Positions 36,025 to 45,643 of a stretch of 64,000 nt of DNA are shown piece by piece. Position 1 is the stretch's first letter. Each line of letters starts with the position of its first letter. Under the pieces are notes generated by a model. The model did no database searches. It worked only from the letters and a program-made list of their open reading frames with translations, and was not told the origin of the DNA. The stretch spans positions 307,444 to 371,443 of the forward strand of contig NZ_JAUUUU010000003.1 in the NCBI RefSeq assembly GCF_030676955.1. The letters run 5' to 3'. A program made the position numbers and the translations under genes. The stretch comes from Porticoccus litoralis. GTDB lineage: Bacteria > Pseudomonadota > Gammaproteobacteria > Pseudomonadales > Porticoccaceae.

Positions 36025-36828
36025 ATGATGAATAAAAAGCGTACCGATGCCAGAAACACCAGTTTCAGGTGGCGGCTGCTGCCGGCACTGCCGTTGTTGG
36101 TAATGGCGTCTTTGTCGCTGCAGGCGGCGGATGTTGACACCGTGTTAAAGGCGGAAAAGGACAAAACCAGTGCGGCCCAGGCTTCACAGAAACGTGTGGA
36201 TGCTCTGGCAGATCAGGCCGATGAATTGTTCCAATCCTTCAAGCAGGTCAACAAACAGATAGAAAATCTGCAGGTTTACAACGCCCAGTTGGAGGCGCAG
36301 CTGGCAGACCAGCGCAGCACTCTGGCAGACCTGGCATCATCCATTGACAGCGCTGCCCAGATGGAGCGCCAGTTGGCACCCCTTACCCTGAAGATGATCG
36401 CTTCATTGGAGCAGTTTGTCGCACTGGATATGCCATTTCTGGTGGAGGAGCGCCAGGCTCGCTTGGAGCGCCTGCGCAGCAATCAGTCCCGTGCGGATCT
36501 GAGCAGTGCCGAGAAATTCAGGCAGGTGCTGGAGGCTTACAAAATCGAAAGTGAATACGGCACCCGCATCGACAGTTATCCGGAAACTTTGGAGATTGAC
36601 GGGCAGAGGCGGGAGGTGAACATCCTGCGTGTTGGTCGCATCGCCCTCCTCTACCAGACCGCGGATCAGCAGGTGACCGCCGTTTGGGATAAGCAGGCCA
36701 AAAACTGGCTGCAACTGGAAGGTAGTGATTATCGCCAGGCGGTTGCCCAGGGTATACGCATCGCCCGCCGTCAGGCAGCGGTGGATTTGCTGCAGTTGCC
36801 GATTCCGGCACCGGAGGTGGTGCAATGA
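36025..36828 (+). CDS. DUF3450 periplasmic coiled-coil protein of a TonB2-type system
   Basis: The 267-residue protein has a signal peptide ending near SLQA-AD (residue 34-35). A long coiled coil (about 45-130) full of Gln, Asp and Ala follows, then a beta-rich C-terminal domain. It matches DUF3450. These genes stand first in TonB2-type clusters of Vibrio, Shewanella and other marine gammaproteobacteria. Its exact job is not known to me; a periplasmic scaffold contacting the extended ExbB is plausible. The stop overlaps the next ATG as ATGA. The start at 36025 gives ATG ATG; either could be used. Confidence 0.85.
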   Translation: MMNKKRTDARNTSFRWRLLPALPLLVMASLSLQAADVDTVLKAEKDKTSAAQASQKRVDALADQADELFQSFKQVNKQIENLQVYNAQLEAQLADQRSTLADLASSIDSAAQMERQLAPLTLKMIASLEQFVALDMPFLVEERQARLERLRSNQSRADLSSAEKFRQVLEAYKIESEYGTRIDSYPETLEIDGQRREVNILRVGRIALLYQTADQQVTAVWDKQAKNWLQLEGSDYRQAVAQGIRIARRQAAVDLLQLPIPAPEVVQ

Positions 36829-38207
36829 GGATGCTGAAATCGGTGTTTCTCTACGGTGTGTTGATTCTTGCCATGCCGGGCTGGGCCCTTGCCGAGGAGG
36901 CTGGTCAGGCACAGTCGGCTTCCCTGGATGAACTGTTATTGCGGATCAAAGAAGCGAGGCTTAGTGAGTCCCGGGAGCAGGCGGCTCGCGTCAGAGAATT
37001 CCAGCAGGCGAAGGCTGAAAAAGACAAATTACTGAAGCAGGCTAAGGCCACGGAACTTGCGGAAGAACAGCGTTCAGAGCAGCTGGAACAGGAGTTTGCG
37101 GACAATGAACGCCAGATTGCGGCGCTGGAAGCGCAGCTCCAGGAACGTCTCGGATCGCTGAAAGAGATGTTCGGCCACCTCACTGCGGCGGCGGGTGATA
37201 CCCGCAGCACACTTAACCATTCTTTGGTGAGCGCCCAGTTCCCAGATCGCACCGATTTTCTGGATGATTTGATCGAGCGCATGAGCAGCAATACCCGCTT
37301 GCCATCCATCGCCGAAATCGAACAGCTCTGGTATGAAATTAATCGGGAGATGATTGAGGCCGGAAAAGTGGTGAGTTTCCCAGCCGCCGTGATTGGGGCG
37401 GATGGTGAGCAGTCATCCCGCCAGGTCGTGCGTATTGGTGCCTTCAATTTGTTGTCCGATGGTGCCTACCTGACCTACCGCCCAGAAACTGGTGCAATCG
37501 CTGAGCTGGCCCGTCAACCGGGTGGTGGTTATCAAAAAATGGCGTTGGAGCTACAGAGTAGCGGCGGTGGTTTTACCGCGGTGGCCATTGACCCAACCGG
37601 TCCCAGTGGTGGTTCACTGCTGGCGGCGCTGGTGAATAGCCCCGGCTGGCTGGAGCGCTGGCGGCAGGGGGGTGGTATTGGCTACCTGATCTCGGGATTG
37701 GGTGTGCTGGCGTTAATGCTCGCCCTGTGGCGGCTCTTGATCCTTTCTGTTGTCTCGCGCCGGGTCAGCCGACAGCTGTCCAAAGAAGCGCCCGCCGATG
37801 ACAACCCCCTGGGACGGGTATTGCAAATTGGTCTGGACAATCCTTCACTAGATGCTGAGTCCCTGGAGCTTAAATTGCACGAGCAGGTGCTGAAGGAGCG
37901 GCCATCTATCGAGGTGGGCCTGAACTGGTTAAAGATTATTGCCATGGTCGCACCACTATTGGGTCTGCTGGGGACTGTCACGGGCATGATTATTACTTTC
38001 CAGGCAATCACATTGTTTGGCAGTGGTGATCCCAAGACGATGGCCGGAGGCATCTCATCGGCACTGGTGACCACGGTTTTAGGGCTTTGTGTGGCTATAC
38101 CTACGGTCTTGTTACACACCTTTGTGAATAGCCGTGCCCAGCGGATTCTGCACATCCTGGAAGAGCAGAGTGCCGGGCTGGTGGCGGAGCAGTCCGAGGC
38201 CCGCTGA
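36825..38207 (+). CDS. Extended ExbB-family proton channel (TtpC-like)
   Basis: This 460-residue protein is twice the size of ordinary ExbB. It has a signal peptide (cut near ALA-EE, residue 23), a periplasmic coiled-coil domain of about 260 residues, and then the MotA/TolQ/ExbB domain. The three membrane helices lie near 284-308, 370-394 and 411-432, with the conserved APLLGLLGTVTGMI block. This architecture defines TtpC, an essential extra component of Vibrio TonB2 systems. It overlaps the DUF3450 gene and the next ExbB gene, so all are translated together. Confidence 0.88.
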   Translation: MRMLKSVFLYGVLILAMPGWALAEEAGQAQSASLDELLLRIKEARLSESREQAARVREFQQAKAEKDKLLKQAKATELAEEQRSEQLEQEFADNERQIAALEAQLQERLGSLKEMFGHLTAAAGDTRSTLNHSLVSAQFPDRTDFLDDLIERMSSNTRLPSIAEIEQLWYEINREMIEAGKVVSFPAAVIGADGEQSSRQVVRIGAFNLLSDGAYLTYRPETGAIAELARQPGGGYQKMALELQSSGGGFTAVAIDPTGPSGGSLLAALVNSPGWLERWRQGGGIGYLISGLGVLALMLALWRLLILSVVSRRVSRQLSKEAPADDNPLGRVLQIGLDNPSLDAESLELKLHEQVLKERPSIEVGLNWLKIIAMVAPLLGLLGTVTGMIITFQAITLFGSGDPKTMAGGISSALVTTVLGLCVAIPTVLLHTFVNSRAQRILHILEEQSAGLVAEQSEAR

Positions 38208-38725
38208 TGCCCTTTTTTCTGGCGGACATAGGCAAGCTGATTGATGCGGGCGGCCCTGTATTGTTGCTCATTGCCGGGTTGTTGCTGGTGATGTGGACGC
38301 TGGTGTTTGAGCGCCTCTGGTACTTTCATTCCACCCTTAAGCGCGAGGCCGCTGAGGTGCTGGCACGTTGGGAAAGCCGCCCCGAGCGTCGTTCGGTGAG
38401 AGCCCACCAAGTCCGCGAGGCACTTATTTCCAGTGTTGGGCTGAATATCAATCGCAATCTCTCCATGATCAGGGCCCTGATCGCCATTGCACCTCTATTG
38501 GGGCTGCTGGGTACTGTCACCGGGATGATTGGCGTGTTTGACGTGCTGTCCCTTAGCGGCAGCGGTGATGCCCGCTCCATGGCAGCGGGTGTGTCACGGG
38601 CGACCATTCCCACCATGGCAGGGATGGTGGCAGCACTTTCCGGCGTCTTTGCCAATACCTACCTGCGGCGGGTGGCTGATCGCGAGCAACAAATGCTGGC
38701 AGATCATCTGACCATGGATCACTGA
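38207..38725 (+). CDS. ExbB-family proton channel subunit (ExbB2-like)
   Basis: This 172-residue protein has three membrane helices and the MotA/TolQ/ExbB signature APLLGLLGTVTGMIGVFDVL, almost identical to the block in the preceding gene. It has the small, classical ExbB form. With ExbD it forms the proton channel that energises TonB. Its ATG shares a base with the upstream TGA (TGATG). Two ExbB paralogues side by side is the TonB2 hallmark. Confidence 0.9.
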   Translation: MPFFLADIGKLIDAGGPVLLLIAGLLLVMWTLVFERLWYFHSTLKREAAEVLARWESRPERRSVRAHQVREALISSVGLNINRNLSMIRALIAIAPLLGLLGTVTGMIGVFDVLSLSGSGDARSMAAGVSRATIPTMAGMVAALSGVFANTYLRRVADREQQMLADHLTMDH

Positions 38726-38740
38726 GGGGAATGAGCCACG

Positions 38741-39142
38741 ATGCGTGACCGCACCTATCGACAGCCTGAACCCCCGCAGACAATAGATCTGACACCGATG
38801 CTGGATGTGGTATTTATTCTGCTGATATTTTTTATTGTCACGGCCACCTTTATCCGAGAGCCGGGTGTTGATGTCCAGCGAACGGTGGCTGTGACGGCTG
38901 AACAGCAGAAACCAGCCATACTTGTGGCGGTAACGGCAGACAACCAGATCTGGATTGATGGCCAGCGCGTGATGCCGGAAAACCTGCGGTTACATATTCT
39001 CAGGCTGCGCAATGATAATCCCCGCGGAGGGCTGGTGATTCAGGCAGACCGGCAGGCGGAAATGGCGACATTAAGCAAAGTGTCTGATGTGGCCCGAGCG
39101 GCCGGCATTGATGCCGTGGCTGTTTCCACTGGGGATCGCTAG
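38741..39142 (+). CDS. ExbD-family biopolymer transporter subunit
   Basis: This 133-residue protein has a short cytoplasmic tail and one membrane helix (about 19-40) with the proton-carrying Asp22 in LTPMLDVVFILLIFF. The periplasmic domain covers about 60-130. Length and Asp position match ExbD/TolR. It lies 15 bases after ExbB2 and three bases before TonB. The position between ExbB and TonB, rather than near tolA/pal, argues for ExbD over TolR. Confidence 0.92.
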   Translation: MRDRTYRQPEPPQTIDLTPMLDVVFILLIFFIVTATFIREPGVDVQRTVAVTAEQQKPAILVAVTADNQIWIDGQRVMPENLRLHILRLRNDNPRGGLVIQADRQAEMATLSKVSDVARAAGIDAVAVSTGDR

Positions 39143-39145
39143 ATT

Positions 39146-39751
39146 ATGCTGTTGATTCGGTATTTTGTGGCTGCAGGGCTGGCATTGCTGGTGACTCTTG
39201 CTCTGTTGCTGGGTATGCAGCGGTTGATTCAGTCCGTCAACGGCGAGGCCGCCCAACTATCGGGCCATCAGATAGCCGATATTTGGCAGTCGAAGCGCAC
39301 CATTGAGGAGCAGCGCAAAACGACCAAGCCGGACAAACCGGAGGAGCCGGAGCGGCTTCCGCCCCCTCCTCCTGAGATGCAACTGAGCACGAATACCCCG
39401 GTGAGCTCCGTGAGCATGGCCATGCCCTCTGCCAAAGGTCTGGATATTGGCCTCGGTGGTGCTTTCAGCCGGGATTCGGATTACATTCCGGTGTATGTGC
39501 CGCAGCCGGATTATCCTCCGCGGGCCCTGCGTCAGGGAGTGGAGGGTTATGCCGTGGTCGAGGTGATTATTACCACCACCGGCAGTGTGCGGAACGCCAA
39601 GCTGCTAGAGGAATACCCCCCTAACAAGGACTTCGGCAAATATGCTCTGAAGGCGGCCCAGAAGCTTAAGTACAAACCCCGTGTGATCGATGGCGTCGCT
39701 GAAGAGGTCCCCGGTGTGTTGTATAAGTTTTCCTTCAGGATTTCCCGGTAA
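39146..39751 (+). CDS. TonB-like energy transducer (TonB2 type)
   Basis: This 201-residue protein has an N-terminal membrane anchor (about 8-28) and a short charged and proline-rich spacer (KPDKPEEPERLPPPPPE). The C-terminal TonB domain is about 115-201, with YPPRALRQGVEGYAVVEV. The spacer is much shorter than in E. coli TonB, as expected for TonB2 proteins, so it may need the periplasmic partners of this operon to reach the outer membrane. The stop overlaps the next start (TAATG). Receptors served are not encoded here. Confidence 0.9.
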   Translation: MLLIRYFVAAGLALLVTLALLLGMQRLIQSVNGEAAQLSGHQIADIWQSKRTIEEQRKTTKPDKPEEPERLPPPPPEMQLSTNTPVSSVSMAMPSAKGLDIGLGGAFSRDSDYIPVYVPQPDYPPRALRQGVEGYAVVEVIITTTGSVRNAKLLEEYPPNKDFGKYALKAAQKLKYKPRVIDGVAEEVPGVLYKFSFRISR

Positions 39752-41106
39752 TGCACATGGAGTCGGGAAAAACCTCTAAATACCTCAAATTCGGTTCATG
39801 GCTGCTGGTCGCGTGGGTGTCCCTATGGCTGATGCCTGTAACGGCTGAGGAGGAAGCGGCTTCGCGGCAGTATGAGAATGTAAAAACCCGTCAACGTCAG
39901 GCGGTGGGCCAGGCCTGTGCAGTACAGTTAGAAAAAATCCAGAAAGTGTTTCAAGAGACTGATTCACCGAATGCACCCCGGCTCAGGGCATTGGTTGGTG
40001 AGTTAAGCGGGTTAACCGGCAAGGTTTGCAACAGCAGTTACGAAAAATCCCAGGTCTACAACCTGCTGGGGTACAGCCATTACTCGCTGGAGGACTACCC
40101 CAGGGCCATCGAAAGCTATCTGGCTCTGATTGCTGAGCCAGAGGCGGACGAGCGGCAGCGAACGGCGACTCGCTACACCGTCGCACAACTCTATTTTTCC
40201 CTGGAGAAGTATGCCGAAGCGGCCCGGCAATTGGAGCTTTGGCAGTCTGAGGCCACCGTGGTCAGCCCCGAGGGTAGAGCGTTACTGGCGCGGACCTATT
40301 ATTACCTGAACCGTAAGGCCGAGGCGTTGCAACTGGTGTCTGCCGTGGTGGATGAGGCGTTGGCCGCCAGCAAGCTGCCAAGGGAAGACTGGTGGTCTCT
40401 ACAGCGGGTACTTTACTACGAGCGCCAGGAATACCTCAAAGTGGTGTCGATTTTGAAACAGCTGGTGACCCACTACCCGCGAACCAGTTACTGGCAGCAA
40501 CTGGGTGGAATTTACGGGCAGCTGGAGCGCAGTGGCGACCAGCTGGCGGTGACCGACCTGCTGCGACTGCAAAAACAGTTAAAGGGGGAGCGACAGTGGC
40601 TATCCCTGGCATACCTGTATCTGGGTGCCGATGTGCCTTTTCGGGCGGCACGGGTGCTGGAGCAGGGCATGGCTGCCGGAGATGTGCAGAAAAATGCCAA
40701 AAATCTGGAAACCCTGGGCACTGCCTGGCTGAGGGCGCGGGAAAATCAGCGAGCCCTGTCGGTTCTGCAACAGGCTGCTGGGCTTTCGGATAGTGGTGCC
40801 ATCGCGGCCCGCCTGGCGTCGGTCTATCTCGATGTGGATGACAACGAGGCCGCGGTGCGGGCGGCACGCGATGCCCTGCGCAGGGGTGGGCTTTCCCGCC
40901 CGGGCCTGACACGGATGACTCTGGGTGCGGCGCTGGCTAATTTACAGTGCTACCGTGAGGCGGAGCCGGTGTTCCGGGAGGCTGCTAAGGATAAAGTGTT
41001 GAGCAAGAGCGCCGGGCAATGGCTGCGCTATGTGGCTGGCGAGGGTGCCCGGCGCGAACGGCTTATGGAAAGTGGTGCGGATATCCCGGGTTGTCAGTTG
41101 GGATAG
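39751..41106 (+). CDS. TPR-repeat periplasmic protein of the TonB2-type operon
   Basis: This 451-residue protein has a secretion signal (about 10-36, WLLVAWVSLWLMPVTAEE) and many degenerate tetratricopeptide repeats. They start near residue 95 (VYNLLGYSHYSLEDYPRAI) and run to the end. Such TPR proteins close TonB2-type clusters in several marine gammaproteobacteria; they probably organise the complex. It shares one base with the tonB stop. The operon ends at a strong terminator 17 bases downstream. Confidence 0.85.
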   Translation: MHMESGKTSKYLKFGSWLLVAWVSLWLMPVTAEEEAASRQYENVKTRQRQAVGQACAVQLEKIQKVFQETDSPNAPRLRALVGELSGLTGKVCNSSYEKSQVYNLLGYSHYSLEDYPRAIESYLALIAEPEADERQRTATRYTVAQLYFSLEKYAEAARQLELWQSEATVVSPEGRALLARTYYYLNRKAEALQLVSAVVDEALAASKLPREDWWSLQRVLYYERQEYLKVVSILKQLVTHYPRTSYWQQLGGIYGQLERSGDQLAVTDLLRLQKQLKGERQWLSLAYLYLGADVPFRAARVLEQGMAAGDVQKNAKNLETLGTAWLRARENQRALSVLQQAAGLSDSGAIAARLASVYLDVDDNEAAVRAARDALRRGGLSRPGLTRMTLGAALANLQCYREAEPVFREAAKDKVLSKSAGQWLRYVAGEGARRERLMESGADIPGCQLG

Positions 41107-41122
41107 GCGGGGTTCGGGAGAT

Positions 41123-41152
41123 AAAAAACCGGCCGTAGATGGCCGGTTTTTT
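41123..41152. terminator. Bidirectional intrinsic terminator
   Basis: AAAAAACCGGCC and GGCCGGTTTTTT form a perfect stem around the loop GTAGAT. It lies between the convergent TPR gene and ilvD and can serve both strands. Confidence 0.92.
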
Positions 41153-41168
41153 GTTGTGAAATAACCCG

Positions 41169-43004
41169 TTACTTCACCTGATCCAGGTCCCGCACCGCAC
41201 CGCGGTCGGCACTGGTAGCCAGCAAGGCATAAGCCTTGAGGGCAGCAGAGACCTGGCGGGGACGCTTCTCCTTGGGGTGCCAGCCCAGTTCGTCCTGCTT
41301 GAGACGACGTTTTTCCAGTTCCTCTTCGCTTAACAACACATCAATACGGCGCGCGGGAATATCAATTTCGATCATGTCGCCCTGCCTGACCAGTCCAATG
41401 GCGCCGCCTGCGGCGGCTTCCGGCGAGACGTGGCCAATGGAGAGCCCGGAGGTGCCGCCCGAGAATCGACCATCGGTGATCAGTGCGCAGGCTTTGCCCA
41501 ATCCCTTGGATTTCAGGTAGCTGGTGGGGTAGAGCATTTCCTGCATGCCGGGGCCACCTCGTGGGCCTTCGTAGCGGATGACAACTACATCGCCGGCTTT
41601 TACCCGGTCGTTGAGAATGTCGTCCACCGCCTGATCCTGGCTTTCGCAGATGTGGGCTGGACCGGAGAACTTGTGCACCGATTCGTCAACGCCGGAGGTT
41701 TTTACCACGCAGCCGTTTTTGGCGATGTTGCCGTAGAGTACGGCCAGTCCGCCTTCCGTGCTAAAGGCATTTTCAAGATTGCGAATGCAGCCATTTTCCC
41801 GGTCGGCATCCAGTGAGCTCCAGCGAGTGCTCTGACTGAATGCCTGCTGGGTGGGGATGCCGGCGGGACCGGCCTTGAAGAAGGTGGCTGTGGCCTCGTC
41901 GCTGTTGCGCATAATGTCCCACTTTGATAGCGCCTCTGCCAGGGTGGGGGTGTGCACGGTGGGAATGTCGGCGTGTAACAGTCCGGCGCGATCCAGTTCT
42001 CCAAGAATCCCGAACACACCGCCGGCGCGGTGCACATCTTCGATATGGTATTTAGGCGTGTTGGGTGCCACCTTGCACAGCTGCGGAACCTTGCGCGACA
42101 GGCGGTCAATATCGGCCATGGTGAAATCCACGCCCGCTTCCTGGGCTGCAGCAAGCAGGTGCAGAATGGTGTTGGTGGAACCGCCCATGGCGATGTCCAT
42201 GGTCATGGCATTTTCGAAGGCTTCAAAACTGGCCACGGAACGTGGCAGTACGGTCAGATCATCTTCCTCGTAATAGGATTTTGCCATGTCCACAATGCGG
42301 TGCCCCGCTTCCTCGAAGAGGCGACGGCGGTCAGAGTGGGTTGCCAGCGTGGTGCCATTGCCGGGCAGGGACAGACCGAGGGCTTCCGTGAGACAGTTCA
42401 TGGAGTTGGCGGTGAACATGCCGGAACAGGAGCCGCAGGTGGGACAGGCTGAACGCTCATATTCTTCAGTTTTTTCATCGGAGGCATTGGGGTCGGCAGC
42501 GATCACCATGGCGTCGACCAAGTCCAGCTTGTGCTCGGACAGTTTCGTCTTTCCCGCTTCCATAGGGCCACCGGAGACAAAAATCGCCGGTATATTCAGG
42601 CGCATGGCTGCCATCAACATCCCGGGGGTGATCTTGTCGCAGTTGGAAATGCATACCAGTGCGTCGGCGCAGTGCGCATTCACCATGTACTCGACCGAGT
42701 CGGCAATAATGTCTCGTGAGGGCAGTGAATAGAGCATGCCGTCGTGCCCCATGGCGATGCCATCGTCGACGGCGATGGTGTTGAACTCGCGACCAATACC
42801 ACCGGCCTTGGCAACTTCTTCGGCAACCAGCTGACCCATGTCCTTGAGGTGAACGTGTCCCGGCACAAACTGGGTGAATGAGTTGGCGATGGCGATGATC
42901 GGCTTGTTGAAATCATCATCGGTCATCCCGGTGGCTCGCCAAAGGGCGCGAGCTCCGGCCATGTTTCTGCCTTTGGTGGTTGTGTGTGAGCGGTATTTGG
43001 CCAT
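41169..43004 (-). CDS. ilvD: Dihydroxy-acid dehydratase IlvD
   Basis: IlvD dehydrates dihydroxy-acids to the keto acids of valine and isoleucine synthesis, using an iron-sulfur cluster. The 611-residue enzyme has the cluster cysteines in CISNCDKITPGM and CPTCGSCSGMFTANSM, the start MAKYRSHTTTKGRNMAGARALW, and the C-terminal DGRFSGGTSGLSIGH. Length is canonical. AGGA precedes the ATG. It follows argA by 69 bases in the same direction. ilvE, the last step of the same pathway, lies 8 kb away. Confidence 0.97.
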   Translation of the reverse strand: MAKYRSHTTTKGRNMAGARALWRATGMTDDDFNKPIIAIANSFTQFVPGHVHLKDMGQLVAEEVAKAGGIGREFNTIAVDDGIAMGHDGMLYSLPSRDIIADSVEYMVNAHCADALVCISNCDKITPGMLMAAMRLNIPAIFVSGGPMEAGKTKLSEHKLDLVDAMVIAADPNASDEKTEEYERSACPTCGSCSGMFTANSMNCLTEALGLSLPGNGTTLATHSDRRRLFEEAGHRIVDMAKSYYEEDDLTVLPRSVASFEAFENAMTMDIAMGGSTNTILHLLAAAQEAGVDFTMADIDRLSRKVPQLCKVAPNTPKYHIEDVHRAGGVFGILGELDRAGLLHADIPTVHTPTLAEALSKWDIMRNSDEATATFFKAGPAGIPTQQAFSQSTRWSSLDADRENGCIRNLENAFSTEGGLAVLYGNIAKNGCVVKTSGVDESVHKFSGPAHICESQDQAVDDILNDRVKAGDVVVIRYEGPRGGPGMQEMLYPTSYLKSKGLGKACALITDGRFSGGTSGLSIGHVSPEAAAGGAIGLVRQGDMIEIDIPARRIDVLLSEEELEKRRLKQDELGWHPKEKRPRQVSAALKAYALLATSADRGAVRDLDQVK

Positions 43005-43073
43005 CTCTGTTCCTGCCGTCCTGAAAAAAACAAGGCGGCAAGGATAGCAGAGACAGTGGTGATGAATCAGCAG

Positions 43074-44381
43074 TTATAGGAGATTCTTGCAGAATATCCG
43101 TGACTTGCGCTGGAAGTTGTAGAGGCTTTTGCGCTCAGCGGGCAATTCCTCCAGTGTGACGTCAACAAAGCCCTTTTCCTTGAACCAGTCGCTGGCATGG
43201 GTTGTCAGGACAAACAGCTGCCGTATTTTCTTCTGACTGGCATAGGTTTCCAGCTGGGCAAGCAGCCGTGAGGCAAAACCACGATTCTGGAAGTCAGGGT
43301 GCGTGGCGACACAGGCCAGCTCGGCAGAATGGCCATCGCTGAAAGGATAGAGCGCGGCGCAACCTACCAGCGTGCCCTCGGCGTGTTGCATGACCATAAA
43401 GCGGTTGATTTCCGTTTCCAGCAGTTCCCGTGAGCGCTTGACCAGAATGCCCTTCTGCTCCAGAGGTTCAATCAGCTCCAGTAGACCACCCACATCATCA
43501 ATGGTGGCCTGACGGATGATTTCCTTGCCATTTTTGAGGATCAAGGTGCCGCTGCCCTCGCGGGTAAACAGTTCTGTGAGTAATGCGCCGTTATCGGCAT
43601 AGCTGATGATATGGCTGCGTAACACGCCATTTTCACAGGCCTGGTAACAGGCGAGCAGGTTTCTCTGCAGGGAGATGTTTTCAGCCTGCGAGGTGAGGGT
43701 CTGGGGTACTTCGTTCAGTGAGAGCATTTTGATCAGGTTGCCCTGATCGTCGCAAAGGCCGTTTTCAGCACTGAACATCACCAGTTTTTCCGCTCCCAGG
43801 CTCACCGCGGCCTGGGTGGCAATATCCTCATAGTTGAGATTGTATGGTTCTCCGGTGGGTGAGTAGCCAATGGGAGATAACAATACCAGCGCGCCGTCAT
43901 CCAGTTGTTTCTGAATGGCCTTCTGGTCGATGCGCCGCACCTCCCCAGTGTGGTGAAAGTCGATACCATCCCTAACCCCAAGGGGTTTGGCAGTGATCAG
44001 GTTGCCGCCAAATACCCGAATGCGAGCGCCGTGCATGGGTGAGTTTGCCGCACCTGTGGATAGCTGTGCTTCAATGGTGATTCTGGCACTACCCACGGCA
44101 TCTTTCACACAGGCCATGGTGGCACTGTCAGTGATGCGTGTATTTTGGTCGAACCGAGCCTCAATGGCGCAATTGGTGAGCCGCTCTTCAATCTGGTGAC
44201 GCGCGCCGTGCACCAGCACCAGGCGAATGCCGAGACTGTGCAGCAGGGCAATGTCGTGCACGATATTTGTGAAATTGGCATGTGCAATCCCCTCGCCACT
44301 GATGGCGAGGACAAAGGTTTTCCCCCGGTGCGCATTGATGTAGGGGGAGGTGTCGCGCAGGAACTTCACATAATCTGACAC
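43074..44381 (-). CDS. argA: Amino-acid N-acetyltransferase (N-acetylglutamate synthase) ArgA
   Basis: ArgA makes N-acetylglutamate, the first step of arginine synthesis. The 435-residue protein joins an amino-acid-kinase-like regulatory domain (about 1-290, LVLVHGARHQIEERL), which binds arginine as feedback inhibitor in homologues, to a GNAT acetyltransferase domain (about 295-435). The latter carries ACVATHPDFQNRGFASRLL, the acetyl-CoA loop. The start is GTG at 44381, and no clear ribosome site is visible. It lies 29 bases after argE, so argE-argA (and perhaps ilvD) are one transcript. Confidence 0.95.
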   Translation of the reverse strand: MSDYVKFLRDTSPYINAHRGKTFVLAISGEGIAHANFTNIVHDIALLHSLGIRLVLVHGARHQIEERLTNCAIEARFDQNTRITDSATMACVKDAVGSARITIEAQLSTGAANSPMHGARIRVFGGNLITAKPLGVRDGIDFHHTGEVRRIDQKAIQKQLDDGALVLLSPIGYSPTGEPYNLNYEDIATQAAVSLGAEKLVMFSAENGLCDDQGNLIKMLSLNEVPQTLTSQAENISLQRNLLACYQACENGVLRSHIISYADNGALLTELFTREGSGTLILKNGKEIIRQATIDDVGGLLELIEPLEQKGILVKRSRELLETEINRFMVMQHAEGTLVGCAALYPFSDGHSAELACVATHPDFQNRGFASRLLAQLETYASQKKIRQLFVLTTHASDWFKEKGFVDVTLEELPAERKSLYNFQRKSRIFCKNLL

Positions 44382-44410
44382 AGTATCAGCCGTTCATTGT
44401 TGTTGGGGCA

Positions 44411-45538
44411 TTATAAACAGCAGCGGCCAATCAGTTGAATCAGAAAATCCACCGTGGGCTGAATGCGTTCCAGCGGCAGATATTCATCCGGTTGGTGGGC
44501 TTGCTGGACACTGCCTGGACCAAGGATGACCACATCCATGCCCAGATCTTTCAGATAGGGCGCTTCTGTCGCAAAAGAGACCGATTCACAGCTGTGGTGG
44601 GTCAGGGCTTCGCAGATCTTCACCATGGATGAATGCGGCTCGGTGGCAAAGGCGGGAACGCAGTAATGGTCGATGTTGATCATGACGTCGTCGCGCTGCT
44701 GAAGGGGCAGGATGCGCTCGGAAATCTGCTGTTGCAGGGCCGTCATGTCCATGCCAGGCAGGGGGCGTATTTCGAAGCCCAGTTCACACCTTCCGCAAAT
44801 ACGATTGGGGTTGTTGCCGCCATGAATGCAGCCGAGGTTCATGGTCGGGTAGGCGACCTGGAAGGCCGGATTGTTGTGACTACCCCGTAACTCGTCTCTC
44901 AGTTTCAGCAATTCACCCAGTGCCGAATGCATGGTTTCCATGGCATTGCGACCCAATGACGGATCGCTGGAGTGGCCGGAGCGGCCTTCAATCACAAGTT
45001 TCTCCACCATGATGCCCTTGTGCATATTAATGGGCTTCATGCCGGTGGGTTCGCCGATCAGGGCATAGCGTGCCCGGGGGCGCCCTGCTGCAGCGAGCAT
45101 CTGTGCACCGGCCATAGACGATTCCTCGTCGGCAGTGGCGAGGATAATCAGCGGTTGTTTCAGTGGCGTACTGACAAACTGCTTTGCTGCTTCGATCACC
45201 AGCGGGAAGAAGCCTTTCATATCACAGGTGCCTAGACCGTAGAGACGGTGGTTTTTCTCCACCATCTTGAACGGGTCCTGGCTCCATAGGCTGTCGTCAC
45301 AGGGTACGGTGTCGGTATGCCCTGCCAGTACCAGGCCTCCGGGTCCGCTGCCGAGGGTGGCGATGAGGTTGGCTTTGCGGGGGTCGGCGAGGGGCATGAC
45401 TTCGGTGGCAAATCCGAGGTCGGATAACCACTGGGCCAGTAGCTCAATGACCTCACGGTTGCCCTGATCTATGTCGGCATTGACGCTGCTGATGGAGTTG
45501 GCGGCAATCAGCCGCTGGAGCATGGGGATAAGTTGCAT
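44411..45538 (-). CDS. argE: Acetylornithine deacetylase ArgE
   Basis: This M20 zinc hydrolase releases ornithine from N-acetylornithine in arginine synthesis. The 375-residue protein has LAGHTDTVPCDD with a metal His, GTCDMKGFF with the bridging Asp, and the catalytic Glu in ATADEESSMAG. The dimerisation insert begins near KLVIEGRSGHSSDPSLG. The frame is open for 27 codons further upstream, but ATG at 45538 (MQLIPMLQRLIAANS) gives the normal start and length. It precedes argA in the same direction. Confidence 0.94.
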   Translation of the reverse strand: MQLIPMLQRLIAANSISSVNADIDQGNREVIELLAQWLSDLGFATEVMPLADPRKANLIATLGSGPGGLVLAGHTDTVPCDDSLWSQDPFKMVEKNHRLYGLGTCDMKGFFPLVIEAAKQFVSTPLKQPLIILATADEESSMAGAQMLAAAGRPRARYALIGEPTGMKPINMHKGIMVEKLVIEGRSGHSSDPSLGRNAMETMHSALGELLKLRDELRGSHNNPAFQVAYPTMNLGCIHGGNNPNRICGRCELGFEIRPLPGMDMTALQQQISERILPLQQRDDVMINIDHYCVPAFATEPHSSMVKICEALTHHSCESVSFATEAPYLKDLGMDVVILGPGSVQQAHQPDEYLPLERIQPTVDFLIQLIGRCCL

Positions 45539-45643
45539 GGGCTGAGTGTAAGGGGCACAACCGAAAAAGCAATTGCCGGACGCAGCAATGCCCGGAAACC
45601 TTGATGGTATCCGGGCCATGTTCGTGAATATTTGTGATGACAG

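Noticed and set aside
41169..45538. Leader peptide or attenuator for the argE-argA-ilvD group
   Set aside because: No Ile/Val/Leu- or Arg-rich short frame with a terminator is visible upstream of any of these genes.
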